NCBI GenBank assembly: GCA_907165065.1
Contig: OU015526.1
Span: 69,153,723-69,217,722 of the forward strand
DNA length: 64,000 nt
Reading direction: 5' to 3'
DNA from: Caprimulgus europaeus
Lineage: Eukaryota; Chordata; Aves; Caprimulgiformes; Caprimulgidae
Shown here: in pieces, positions 1 to 10,160 of the stretch
Layout: each line of letters starts with the position of its first letter
How positions within the stretch are numbered: the stretch's first letter is position 1
Position numbers and translations under genes: made by a program
The notes under the pieces: generated by a model
Databases searched by the model: none
Told to the model about the DNA's origin: nothing
Seen by the model: only the letters and a program-made list of their open reading frames with translations

Positions 1-1
1 G

Positions 2-1411
2 ATGTCCCCAGAGAAAGAAGAGGTAGCTTACATTTCTGAAGGGTCACCCCTGGACACTTTTGTTGCCCTGGTCAGAGTGCAAGACAAGGACTCTGGTGTG
101 AATGGAGAGATAGCTTGCAAGCTCCATGGACATGGCCACTTTAAACTTCAAAAGACTTATGAAAATAACTATTTAATCTTGACTAATGCCACTCTAGATA
201 GGGAAAAAAGATCTGAATACAGCTTGACTGTAATAGCAGAGGACAAGGGAACGCCAAGTCTCTCCACAGTGAAACACTTTACTGTCCAAATCAGTGATGA
301 GAATGACAACCCACCCCGCTTCCAGACAAACAGATACGAAGTTGTTATCTTGGAAAATAACTCTCCAGGAGCGTACATCACATCAGTCACAGCCACAGAC
401 CCAGATCTAGGTGACAACGGGCAGGTGACCTACACTATTTTGGAGAGCTATATTTTGGGAAGTTCTATAACTACGTACGTGACCATTGATCCCTCCAATG
501 GGGCGATCTATGCCCTGCGGACCTTTGATCATGAAGAAGTAAATCAAATTGCCTTTATGGTTCAAGCTAGGGATGGAGGGAGTCAGCAGCTTGTTAGCAA
601 TACCACAGTTGTATTAACCATCATTGATGAAAATGACAATGCTCCTGTCATTGTGGGGCCAGCGCTACGCAACAGTACGGCGGAAATCTCCATCCCTAAA
701 GATGCTGGAATTGGCTTTCTTGTCACCAGGATAAGGGCTACAGATAGAGACTCTGGTATGAACTCTGAACTCAGCTGCTCCATAGCAGCTGACAAGGAAA
801 ACAACATCTTTGTGATGGATCCCAAAACTTGTGACATCTCCATCAATGTGAGTGTTGAATCAGTTCCAGCAAAACAATGGGAGTTTTTTGTGATAGTCCA
901 GGATAAAGGCAGTCCTCAGCTTAGTACTAAAGCACTTCTGAAATGTACTGTTTTTGAGTATGTTTATTCATTTTCAAGCACAGAAGCGACTTTGATAAGC
1001 CCACCTTCCCTGGATGTCTCCATGATAACGATTATATCCTTAGGATCAATATGTGCCGTATTGTTGGTCATTATGGTTATCTTTGCTACACGATGTAACC
1101 GAGAGAAAAAGGACACCAGGTCCTACAACTGTCGCGTGGCGGAATCGACTTACCAGCACCACCCAAAACGACCCTCAAGACAGATCCACAAAGGGGACAT
1201 TACGTTAGTGCCAACGGTAAATGGCACTTTACCCATCAGATCTCACCACAGAGCTTCTCCATCATCATCTCCAACCTTGGAAAGGGGACAAATGAGCAGC
1301 CGGCAGAGCCACCACAGCCACCAATCGCTGAACAGCCTGGTGACAATCTCCTCTAACCACGTGCCAGAAAACTTCTCTCTGGAACTCACCCATGCTACTC
1401 CAGCTGTCGAG
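2..1411 (+). CDS. PCDH18: PCDH18 first coding exon (partial): protocadherin-18 EC4-EC6, transmembrane helix, proximal cytoplasmic tail
   Basis: Protocadherin-18 is a single-pass delta-2 protocadherin that mediates calcium-dependent homophilic adhesion at the plasma membrane. The window opens mid-exon, so the ATG at position 2 is an internal Met codon and not the start. Counting from it, residues 1-103 are EC4, ending in DENDN (99-103). Residues 104-213 are EC5, ending in DENDN (209-213). Residues 214 to about 325 are EC6, which lacks a terminal DENDN as expected for the membrane-proximal repeat. Other calcium-binding signatures visible are DRE in EC4, TDPD in EC5 and TDRD in EC6. Residues 341-365 form the hydrophobic transmembrane helix, followed by CNREKKDTRSYNCRVAESTY and a basic, Ser/His-rich tail. 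Packing all ECs plus the membrane segment into one large exon is typical of this family. The exon ends in phase 0 (GTC GAG|gtaagg). Translation into the intron continues to a stop at 1606. About 355 N-terminal residues are missing, estimated from a usual length near 1135. Confidence 0.96.
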
Positions 1412-2348
1412 GTAAGGTCCATACCTCCTTTTGCACATTCATTCACTCATGCATTCACTTGGGAGCATGGAGGTACTCCACAAGCACCCTGTGAGAGCAG
1501 TAGATCTATGCCTAGTGAGAATGTGTTGTATTTCTTTTCAGATGTCACAGCTTTGCAGTTTTACTCCAATATCAACTGCATCCATTACCATGGGGAACAG
1601 GATTAACTCTATTATTAATAGCATTATTTCTTGGTTCTTCCCTGTAAGGTCAAAACAATGGAGTGTCACTTAGACAGTATTCTGCTGGTTTACTGCTCTT
1701 CCTTCCTTCCTTCCTTGCCTTCCCTTTCCCTCTGGATAGCTCTGTTTAAGAAAGACAGCCAGAGTATTATATAGAGAAACAATACAGGAAATCCTTCCAT
1801 TAATGGAGGTGGAGAACTGAAAGGTTGAACACTGACACAGTTTAAGTACAGCTGTTGTAATATATGATCATAGTATCTCAAACTTTGAGACTACCCATCT
1901 CAGTTTGTATTGCAAATGCTATGTAATAGCTTCAATGAGAGCTGTGTCCTGGTAACTCTTTACATGTAGAGCAATGACATTTTATTTTTAATTAGGATCC
2001 TGGAATGACAAGGGGTTGATTCTAATCTTTGAAAACAAAACTACACCTCTGTTTAATTACTTGTTTTACTTGTTAATGAATTAATTATTATGAGTTCAGA
2101 GGCTAATGAACAGCAGTGCATTTCCTCATTGTACAAGGTCCTCAGATGTTTCCTGTGGCAGACACTTTACTACAGAATAGTCTGTTGTACTGCATTATAT
2201 ATGTGCAGGAAATTGATTTAATTAAATTTTAAAGGAAAAAAAAAAAAACCAACACTCACCAAACAAACCTGAGAAGCGAATTAGTGGTTTTATAACTAGG
2301 AATTTGAGCTTTCATTTCAAGAAATCAGTCTTTTCACTTTTTCTTTAG
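1412..2348 (+). other. PCDH18: PCDH18 intron (937 bp, phase 0)
   Basis: The donor is gtaagg immediately after GTC GAG. The acceptor lies in a TAGCAG tandem preceded by a T-rich tract. The exon 1 frame stays open for 64 codons into this intron. The rest is AT-rich, with a short CTTCC run near 1700 and an A-run near 2237. I see no interspersed repeat or second gene in it. Confidence 0.85.
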
Positions 2349-2351
2349 CAG
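2344..2351 (+). promoter_or_regulatory. PCDH18: Tandem NAGNAG splice acceptor (TAGCAG) of PCDH18 second coding exon
   Basis: The two adjacent AGs are TAG ending at 2348 and CAG ending at 2351. Use of the first adds a glutamine codon (AVE-Q-VSQ). Use of the second omits it (AVE-VSQ). Both keep the frame, so the two products would differ by one residue. My recollection of the mammalian protein includes the Q, so I annotate the upstream site as the main one. That choice is an inference. Confidence 0.6.
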
Positions 2352-2437
2352 GTTTCTCAGCTTCTCTCAATGCTTCACCAAGGCCAGTATCAACCAAGGC
2401 CAAGTTTTCGAGGAAACAAGTATTCCAGAAGCTACAG
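2349..2437 (+). CDS. PCDH18: PCDH18 second coding exon (cytoplasmic tail)
   Basis: This small 89-bp exon encodes about 30 cytoplasmic residues beginning [20 protein letters not shown] and continuing [10 protein letters not shown], a segment shared among delta-2 protocadherins. It joins exon 1 in phase 0 and ends after two bases of an Arg codon (AG|gtaagg), completed by the first base of the next exon. If the following intron were retained, translation would stop at once (AGG TAA), giving a shortened tail. Confidence 0.93.
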
Positions 2438-2572
2438 GTAAGGATCTGGACTGTTCTGCTGCATATGCATGTACATATATTAGAAAATGTAGACAAGTAC
2501 TGTCAATCAAAAAGTAGAATATAATGTGCATGAGATAATTTAATTCCACCATCACCATAATTCTCTTCACAG
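2438..2572 (+). other. PCDH18: PCDH18 short intron (135 bp)
   Basis: The donor is gtaagg and the acceptor is ttctcttcacag. The length is near the lower end for vertebrate introns. The second and third intron bases complete an in-frame TAA, so retention would truncate the protein right after SYR. No other feature is seen. Confidence 0.85.
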
Positions 2573-2736
2573 ATATGCCCTACAAGATATGGATAAATTC
2601 AGCTTGAAAGACAGTGGCCGGGGTGATAGTGAAGCTGGAGACAGTGATTATGATTTGGGGAGAGAGTCTCCAATTGACAGGCTTCTTGGAGAAGGATTCA
2701 GTGACCTTTTCCTTACAGATGGGAGAATTCCTGCAG
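2573..2736 (+). CDS. PCDH18: PCDH18 third coding exon (conserved acidic/Ser cytoplasmic motif)
   Basis: This 164-bp exon encodes YALQDMDKFSLKDSGRGDSE followed by AGDSDYDLGRESPIDRLLGE and GFSDLFLTDGRIPA. The DSGRGDSE core matches the short conserved cytoplasmic motif of non-clustered protocadherins (CM2-type). That it acts as a docking or phosphorylation region is inferred from its Ser/Asp content. The exon starts by completing an Arg codon and ends one base into an Ala codon (GCA G|gtaag), which the last exon completes (G|CG). Confidence 0.94.
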
Positions 2737-5700
2737 GTAAGAGCACAATGGAAGCTGAATCATTTATTTACAGTGCTGCCTGGCTGTCGCTTTGATAAAG
2801 CTACTACAAAATTCTGTGAGCAAAAGTCCTATAGCTTTCAAGTCCTGTGTTTCCTTCCTTGTTACTCTGCTTCGTGATAAATATTGAGCTGAAGCCTTCA
2901 CATGTCTAGCAAAATGAAACCTCAGTCACAACTGAAAATCTGCCCAGAGCAATGCCTACTTTTTATTCACATCCTCATGAGCTGGCTCCAAATTCCCCCC
3001 AAAAGCATGATCTGCTCAGTGACCTTAAACTTTTAATGACTGGGTGGATGTTTTGGCAAAGCCAAACAGTTGTGGTTTGTTAAAAATATACCAAACTATA
3101 ATTTTGGAGATCCATTTTCCACAGTGGGTTTGATCTATATGATACAAACTTCTGCCATTCAGAAATAGATTGTGAAAGTGGTCTAGAAATATGGATGGAG
3201 AAGAAAGAAAAGTGTGCTTTTTTTTTTTCCCACTGAAAAATGAACTTGAGTTGCAAGGGAAGGATCTAGAGGTGTCCTAGGTTTTAAATCTTGCAACCCT
3301 AATTTCTAGAAGGAAGAGCTTGAGAGGTACAATTCAGGGCAGAGGGCAGAAAAAAGCTGGAAAAGGAAGTGAAAGTAAGGTAAACACACTCGTACATATT
3401 CATGTGTATGAAGTGACACTTTTGAATTCATGCCCAGTTGTAAGTTGAATAAAAGAGGCTATGGGAAATCATGCTAAATACAGATACAAGAATTTCATAA
3501 TCACTTTAATAATTATACAGCCACTGGTTGTACCCTAGATCTTGTACTTTTTTCAGGTCATATTTAGTTTTCTCTGTATGACTGATAGGGCTGGATAATT
3601 TCAGTACAGTTCACTGAAGGAAGAATATACATTTAAAAAGTTTAGTAAAGTCCTTTTATACATGGGACACAATGCTTTGTGGGGTGGTGCAGCATATCTT
3701 CCCTCCCAAAGTGACCCCCACATATTGCCCAGAGCTGCAGCTCCTTCCCTCTGCTGCCACAGGAAACACCAGTGAGGGGATTGTACCAGACCTTGGTGCA
3801 TTTTACCCTGCGAAATACATTCTTAGTCTGGGCAAGAGCAAACCCCAAAAGTTTAATTTGTTCTTCTTATAAATTTTAACTTCAAAATTTTCTTTGTATG
3901 TTTTGCTCCAGACTAGGTCTTAAATCACCTACCCAAGCATTCACCTACCTGCTCCGCTTAGTCTTATGTACTCAATGTTTCAAAACCAGGGACCTTGAAA
4001 AGTTACTAGTTTTTCAGAATCCATGACCAAAGTCTGGAGTCCTAATGTATTCTTTATCCTCACCTCCCCCAGCTCCTAGTCCTTCTTTCTCTGCCAGCGA
4101 GCATGAGGCATGTCTCATTCTCTCCTGTGGTTAGCAGGGAGGCAGGGCGGGATCTGCCGGAGTGCTCAGTTGGCAGGAGAGCTTCAAGTGCAATGGTGTT
4201 TGCACTGGCATCCAGCCCTGCTGCTGCCAAGGAAGAGCTGTCCCCTTCCCAGTTGGCAGCTGGGGGGAGTGGTTAGCCTCTTGGCTAGCTGGAATGCCCA
4301 TGACTCATTTTCAGCTCTTGCAATTCAGTGTCTAAACAGGAAGCCGGAGGGTAGGATTTCCAGAAGTGCCCGGCTTTCACCCAACACTAATCACATTCAA
4401 AGTAAGAAAAACTCCTGCAAGGAGAACAGACAGAACTGGGTTGGGCTATCACAACGGGCATTTAATCTCCCTCAGATGTCCATTTGTTGCTATGCATGGT
4501 CTTAATACCATCAGATAAGTATGCTGAACCTGTTCAGATGAGACCTGAATTGATCTGCAATCCAAACAAATAAAACGGAAAAGCAAACTTCCTGGAGGTT
4601 TCTTGCTCTCCATTTTGAAAGGTTTCTGCATTGTTAGTCTGGACACAGGCAAAATGCTGTGAGAAAGTCCTTTCAGTTCACCCCTTTAAGGTGGAACTGG
4701 AAAGGAATGGAGCCAATCCCTTGAAACTTCAAAAATTACATGATCAGAAAGTTCAATAACTGTCCTTGAAAGACTTGTTTCTTTCTCTCTCACTTTTGAA
4801 ATCCTCACCAATAAGCTTTAAGTTCTGGCAAAAAGAGAAAAATGCTGTTGTGCATCTGTGGGGTTTTTTTTTATTTATTGCTGATTTAAGGACATGCTGT
4901 GACACCATTCAGTTTCCTTGGAGTGTCTTTCGATCTTATGTTCAGGAATGTCATAATATATTATTTTATATCAAAACCAATCCTGATAGCATCAGTAACA
5001 AAAGTCACGATAAGACAACCCTCACTACCAATGAAATGCTAGGCCATTGTAAGTCTCCCATTAATCTACAAGAGTCTTCTTAATTAGAAGAGTAATCCTC
5101 ACCTTCTGGGATGAGTTGAGAGCTGGTCCAGGCTCCATGGATCACTTAGATATCTTTTTTCCTTTCTGGCTTTTAGGCATCTTCTGTAAAACAACACACG
5201 TGCTTTTCATACGTGGGAACAAAGCACTTGAAGGCATTTCAGTCACTCATGTCAAAACTTCAGTCACTGATATTTTCGGGGTTGCTTTTTTTGTTTGAAG
5301 CTCACTGGTCAGCAAGCCATTTGCAGTAGCTTTTGCAATATCTAGCCTGCAGCCTGAACCTGTACTCTTGAAGAAATTAATACTTTCACATGTAAAATAC
5401 AGTGAAAGTTTATACTCAGAGGAATGGAAAGGGCATTAAGAAAGCAAACAATAAAAGTAAAGCACAGAGATAAATAGTATGGACAGAGTGAGTAGGACTT
5501 TATCAATCACTGGTACATCCTAAGCTGAAATGCTCTGTTCAGTTCTGCTTACACCATTGCAAAAAGACTTCTTGATAAACTGAGTGGATCCAGAGCCAGA
5601 TGGGAAATGTGATGAGAAACCGAGGAAAACTTCCAGGGCAGGACAGCAAACATTTCTTATGTATTCAAAAGATAAATAGAGAAAGACAAAGAAACTCTTC

Positions 5701-6874
5701 TGCATGGACTAATTTAACCATTAAATGATAGAGAACTAGAGCAAAAGCTTCTTATGGTCAAAATATGCATAATGTGAAGAGTCTGGCATTTCTGAAAACT
5801 TCCTTTTGATGTATGTGGCTCAAATTCAAGTTAGTGGCCCCTGCAGCTCCTGAGTCTCTTCCAGCAGGTCTGCCAGGCACCCAGGCAGTGCCCAGCCTGC
5901 GCTGAGGCTTCATGTCCTACAGGGTCTGTTCCCTTTGGAGAGAAAAAATTGGTCTCTCTCCTGGCACATCTCTCTTTGCAGGTCTTTCAGATAGGGCTTT
6001 GCCTGTCTCTGCTTTCAGGGACCATTTCATGGAGGACACTTGCAGTGCCTCTCCATAGCCCGTTTTCAACCAGCATAGCTCCCAGGAATGCAGTCACTTG
6101 CCCCATCATATTGCTTCTCCATGAGAGACACCACTAAAACCAAGTGGCTCTCTTATCTTCTGCTCTTCAGCCCTCCTGGCTGGCCTAGGTGCCCACCTTG
6201 TGGGTTAAAGCCCCCTTGTGCCAACACGATCCAGTAACCTGAGCTACAGAGCTGCAAGTGCACATCAGTGTAACTCTGGTATGAAGACTGGAGTCACATG
6301 GGGTGTGAAATAAGCCCTTGGTATTCTGATACTAGATTAAAATTTTACTGATTCCATTAAAAAGGTAATATGACAATGGATCACCTTGCATATAGCTCAT
6401 TGACAGATCAAAAGGAGGTGTGTTAACAAACAGAGAGATCCCCCTGCACGTTATTGTTCTTTCATCTTTATTTTCCCTGTCCACACTTCTCTAATTGCAT
6501 GTGGAAGACTTCACTAAAACTGAAGTAAATGATTGGAGGTAGAAACACCTTTATATATACAGCACTGTACAAAGGGAACAAAGAGCTTTAAGTCACAAGT
6601 GCTTGGTTTCCACCTGGCATTTATCTTCAGCCCTAGTTAAGAGACTGTCTTACATGTTCTGCATTTATTCTCATTTTTTGAGACCATTCAGAAATGGAAG
6701 TATGTTTAGATCCCAGACCATTTGTATTTGCTACCTTCCTGCACTCAGAAAGTGAACTCAAACATTAGATTTAAATATCTTTGGAGATGTTAAGTCCTTG
6801 TGTTAGTCCCTGCAAATGGACATGGCATCTGCAAAAGGAAGGAGCTGCTCACTCTCCTCTTTTCTCTCTTGCAG
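2737..6874 (+). other. PCDH18: PCDH18 long intron (4138 bp)
   Basis: The donor is gtaag and the acceptor is a strong pyrimidine tract ending ttgcag at 6874. Two GC-richer patches (about 4100-4350 and 5830-6200) have short open frames on the plus strand with no recognisable protein. One stretch at 5515-5720 looks like a decayed CR1/L3 fragment and is listed separately. The rest is AT-rich sequence without visible structure. Confidence 0.85.
5515..5720 (+). mobile_element. Probable ancient CR1/L3-like LINE remnant
   Basis: The order of short words is reminiscent of the CR1/L3 reverse-transcriptase 3' region: a 'gttcagttctg' word (the 'VQFWAP' region), then 'aaaaagacttcttgataaactg' in place of the usual 'aaggacattgataaactgga', then 'tccagagcc' (the 'VQ(H)RA' region). 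Heavy divergence and small indels leave no frame. It is much older than the other CR1 copies here. I cannot measure identity, so this is tentative. Confidence 0.4.
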
Positions 6875-7005
6875 CGATGCGGCTGTGTACAGAGGAGTGC
6901 CGGGTTCTGGGGCACTCTGACCAGTGCTGGATGCCACCGTTGCCCTCTCCCTCCTCTGATTACAGAAGTAACATGTTCATCCCTGGGGAGGAGTTCCAGT
7001 CACCC

Positions 7006-7037
<32 letters not shown>

Positions 7038-7554
7038 GCAGCAGGGCCTTGAGGAAGACCCACAGCCTGCTGATGCCAGCGAGAAGAAGAAGAGCTTTTC
7101 AACGTTTGGTAAAGACTGCCAGAGTGAGGAGGAGTCAGGGGATACCTGTACCTCCTCTCTCCTCTCTGAAATGAGCAGCGTCTTCCAGCGCCTGCTGCCA
7201 CCCTCTCTAGATGCCTACACGGAGTGCAATGAGATGGATCGTGCCAACTCGTTGGAGCGCAGGAAGGGATATTTGCCAGCCAAGACTGTCAATTATCCAC
7301 AGGGGGTGGCAGCCTGGGCAGCCAGCACACATTTCCAAAACCCTGCCAACAACGGGCCCACTCTGGGGACTCACTCGAGTGCTCAGCCTTCCTCTAAATG
7401 GCTGCCAGCCATGGAGGAGATCCCAGAGAATTACGAAGAAGATGATTTTGACAACGTGCTCAACCACCTCAGTGATGGTAAACATGAACTCATGGATGCC
7501 AGTGAGCTAGTGGCGGAAATTAACAAGCTGCTGCAAGATGTCCGGCAGAACTAA
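6875..7554 (+). CDS. PCDH18: PCDH18 last coding exon (C-terminal cytoplasmic tail, polyQ, WIRS-like motif, stop)
   Basis: This 680-bp exon encodes the C-terminal 226 or so residues, from AMRLCTEECRVLGHSDQCWM to ELVAEINKLLQDVRQN and a TAA at 7552-7554. The start MRLCTEEC and the last segment (EIPENYEEDDFDNVLNHL, then SELVAEINKLLQDVRQ) identify PCDH18. Residues SP-Q13-GLEED contain an uninterrupted 13-glutamine tract at 7006-7044. FSTFGK at 7096-7113 fits the WIRS consensus (bulky hydrophobic, any, S/T, F, any, any). Delta-2 protocadherins use that motif to bind the WAVE actin-regulatory complex. Binding of the PCDH18 tail to DAB1 has been reported for mammals. An upstream ATG at 6781 in the same frame lies in the intron and is not used. 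The 3' end is followed by a short UTR. Confidence 0.97.
7006..7044 (+). repeat. PCDH18: CAG repeat encoding polyglutamine in PCDH18
   Basis: The tract is four CAG, one CAA, then eight CAG, all in frame, giving 13 glutamines between SP and GLEED. The eight-unit uninterrupted CAG run is the part most likely to vary in length. As I recall it, the mammalian protein has only a mixed Q/P/H stretch at this place, so the pure run looks like a lineage expansion. Confidence 0.95.
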
Positions 7555-7812
7555 TTGTTTCAAAACCCTATTTTTCCATATTTATGGAAAACCGTAAGGG
7601 AAAAAAAAAATAAAGAACAAAAAATAGACTGAGAAGAACTGGCATTGCCAACTAGTTGCATTTATCATAAATGTGTCTGTGTATGTTGAATATTAAAATA
7701 CTGTATTTTCATATGTACACAATGCAAGTGTGATTATCTGTATTTTAAAAATACATTTGTACCTTATATTTATGTGTAATTTAACAAATAAATTTTATTT
7801 TTGTACACCCAC
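7555..7812 (+). other. PCDH18: PCDH18 proximal 3'UTR (approximate end)
   Basis: This AT-rich sequence runs from the stop codon to about 20 bases past the AATAAA at 7787-7792. It contains several ATTTA pentamers typical of AU-rich elements, an internal AATAAA inside an A-run near 7609, and GT-rich sequence after the cleavage region (tgttttcc at 7821). The exact cleavage position is inferred. Confidence 0.7.
7787..7792 (+). terminator. PCDH18: Polyadenylation signal AATAAA, probable main PCDH18 site
   Basis: A canonical AATAAA lies 233 bases after the stop codon, with T/GT-rich sequence just downstream. Further AATAAA hexamers at 8199-8204, near 8466 and near 8562 could serve longer transcripts that would then include the AAAAG array. 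Confidence 0.65.
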
Positions 7813-7894
7813 AGCAAGCATGTTTTCCTAAATGTATATAGATGGTAACACCCTTGTCAAATGTCTAGCATTTTTGCCACACAGGCATGTTAAA

Positions 7895-8060
7895 AAAAGA
7901 AAAGAAAAGAAAAGAAAAGAAAAGAAAAGAAAAGAAAAGAAAAGAAAAGAAAAGAAAAGAAAAGAAAAGAAAAGAAAAGAAAAGAAAAGAAAAGAAAAGA
8001 AAAGAAAAGAAAAGAAAAGAAAAGAAAAGAAAAGAAAAGAAAAGAAAAGAAAAGAAAAGA
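7895..8060 (+). repeat. (AAAAG)n microsatellite, about 33 units
   Basis: This is an essentially perfect pentanucleotide array of about 166 bp, ending in a degenerate agaaaagagg. It produces the artefactual Lys/Glu/Arg-rich open frame on the plus strand and the Phe/Ser/Leu-rich one on the minus strand. It starts about 80 bp past the proximal polyadenylation region and before the next AATAAA (8199). No other array of this size is present in the window. Confidence 0.97.
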
Positions 8061-9659
8061 AGAAAAGAGGGATATTGATTGCCCTTATTATTTCTGTTGT
8101 CTCAAAAGTTACAAATACAAATTTAAACCACTGAAAAGTTATGCCAACATTAGTTTCAAAAAATGATCCAACACCTTGTTGCAATGTTTCATTCTTATAA
8201 TAAAGTTGTCAACTCCCATGAAACCTCAATGTCATTTTTGTTATGTTGTTTTTGGTCTACAGAGTCATTTTCCCATTTAATTAATGGATTATTGCAGGCT
8301 TGGATCTTCCTCTCTTTTACAAGTGTTTTACTAAGTGAACAAGTCATGGAAATCAATGATGGAACTTCTGATGTTATCTCTGCAAAAAAAAAAAAGAAAT
8401 ATTTGTTCTGCCATTGTTAGGCTGCAAAGCCAGTTGAAGTGAGTGGTGTGTAGTTGAAAGATAGCAATAAAATCAGCTTTTCTGACCTCAAGCTGAATTC
8501 TCAATTTATGTAAATAATAAAAAAACTGCATCTGACTACTTTATCCTTGTAAAAGACACCAAAATAAAAGGAATGTTGCATCTCCCAGGAAAGCAGCTAT
8601 AATTTGCCTCTGTGGTAAGTGTGTCTATCTTATATTTGCATAGCACAGAAATACTTGAACTTCCCAGAAGGGGTTTATCCTGCAGGGACATTGGCCCTTG
8701 CTGAATCCCATCCTCCCATAGTAGGGCTTCTCCCTCTATTGAAGCCAGCTCAATGAAGGAAGTGATTTATACTGTGGTGCCATCACCACTGGAGGGGGTG
8801 ACATAACTTGATATTTCTCAGGTAAAAGTCAATATTGTTCCTTTAGTTCCTTTTTTTCAAAAAAAACCCCCATTTTTGGTTAGCCTGTCATTTTTGTAAT
8901 AGTGAACAACTGACTTTACAGTTGAGAAACATGAGTGGGTTCTGCACTCTTGATGCTCATTTCAAGAGAATATTAAGAGATGGCCAGAAAAAAAATGGTA
9001 TTTTGGGCTTTCATTCAGAGCTGCAGATGCATATTTTTTTATAAGGTATGTTTCTTACCAGAATTGTGAAAAAAATAAATAATCCAAGTGAACCTGGGCA
9101 TAAAAACTGACATCCCTTTATTCTGGAGAATTGCACTTGTGAAGTTCTCTATAGAGTATTTTTAATAGTAGATACAGAAAAATCCTGTTTAATGTTACCT
9201 AAAAGAGACAGAATTTTGTTGTCTTTTTAAGCTTTATTTGTTTGGTCCGTCTGTCAGGGAACTTTAACCTCATTGTTGGTTTCACAGTGCTGTAGATGTG
9301 ACATTTGTAGGTGTTTAGATATTTGTTGACACCTGAATAATGGAGAGATTCTCAACTTGTTTATATTTCAGGAGTTCATGAGTATAGCTACACTGCTTAG
9401 AAATACCAAGACCTCAGATTTTTTAACCGAGTATCTATACTAGCAGGTGAAACTATCAAAATGTCATTTTGTCAATATGACTTGCACATTTAAGGAAGTT
9501 GGCTCACTGGTACAAGAAGATCCTCTAACAGAAGAGGCTCTATTTCTGTTTTGGAGAGTTGCTATAGCATCTTTGAATGCCAACAAGACCTCAGTCTCAT
9601 TGACCCAGTATCTGTTACTGAAAGAAAGAAGTAGTAAGATCTCATTATTAAATACTTGA
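8061..9659. other. Downstream flank of PCDH18, possible extended 3'UTR, no gene seen
   Basis: The sequence is AT-rich with AATAAA hexamers at 8199-8204 and near 8466 and 8562. The first 500 bases could be an extended PCDH18 3'UTR. I recognise no interspersed repeat, RNA gene or protein-like frame in the rest. Confidence 0.45.
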
Positions 9660-9689
9660 AAACCTCTTCCCTGTTTTCCCCCTCTTTTC

Positions 9690-10160
9690 CCCACTAATAG
9701 GCCTTAATGGCCCCAACCAGCCTCACATGGGTTACACCCTCCAGCTCCAGCTCCACCTCACACCAAGGGCTCAGGAGCTCATTGAAGTTCCACCTGGGGC
9801 ATTCAGCTGTTGTATGGGTGTTGATCCCTACTCTTGCTTCCTGGATGGACCTGCAACTTTATAGCAGTGTCTCCAACCTCATATCCAGCTGCTGCTGCCA
9901 GGAGTCCCTGGATAGACCCTCATCCTGGTTTGTCACCTTGCCATGTTGGGGGCTGTTGATGGATCCCATTACGAGCAACTGGCTGCATTCAGGTACTGCA
10001 GGATGGCACTTTGTCAGTGAGGGTACTGCCTGTGTTGGGATTGATCTCCACTCTTTGGCCTGTCTTCTGCCCTCTCTGAGCATCCCTAACAGTATTTCAT
10101 GCCTCATGTTCATCCCAAGTCTTGCCTCTTTATCAGCAAGCTCAAGTTGACTCTGAAACT
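9690..10160 (+). mobile_element. Unidentified interspersed repeat, LTR-like (copy A)
   Basis: The GC rise here is abrupt compared with the AT-rich flanks. The stretch around 9700-9735 (aatggccccaaccagcctca and neighbours) closely matches 49660-49690, and further downstream words (ctccagctc, cttgcttcctgga) recur in the same order in that copy. The 147-residue open frame across it (9707-10150) is Ser/Leu-rich and unlike any protein I know, so I treat it as non-coding. An LTR of an endogenous retrotransposon is my guess. The family is not identified. Confidence 0.45.

Noticed and set aside
2..4. ATG at the first frame position as the start of a protein
   Set aside because: It is an internal methionine within cadherin repeat EC4; the exon continues upstream of the window.
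1431..1673. 80-codon plus-strand frame after PCDH18 exon 1
   Set aside because: It lies in intron 1 in a different frame and shows no domain.
4110..4505. 131-codon plus-strand frame in PCDH18 intron 3
   Set aside because: Located in the intron without splice context or domain; explained by the local GC-rich patch.
6977..7201. Alanine-rich minus-strand frame opposite the polyQ
   Set aside because: It is the antisense of the CAG repeat inside the PCDH18 last exon.
7895..8060. CRISPR-like or satellite array
   Set aside because: A simple 5-bp microsatellite with no spacers; CRISPR is not expected in a vertebrate genome.
7832..8184. Lys/Arg/Glu-rich and Phe/Ser/Leu-rich open frames
   Set aside because: Direct translations of the (AAAAG)n array on the two strands.
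9707..10150. 147-codon plus-strand frame
   Set aside because: It falls in the LTR-like repeat copy A, is Ser/Leu-rich and has no domain; the matching region in copy B does not keep the frame.
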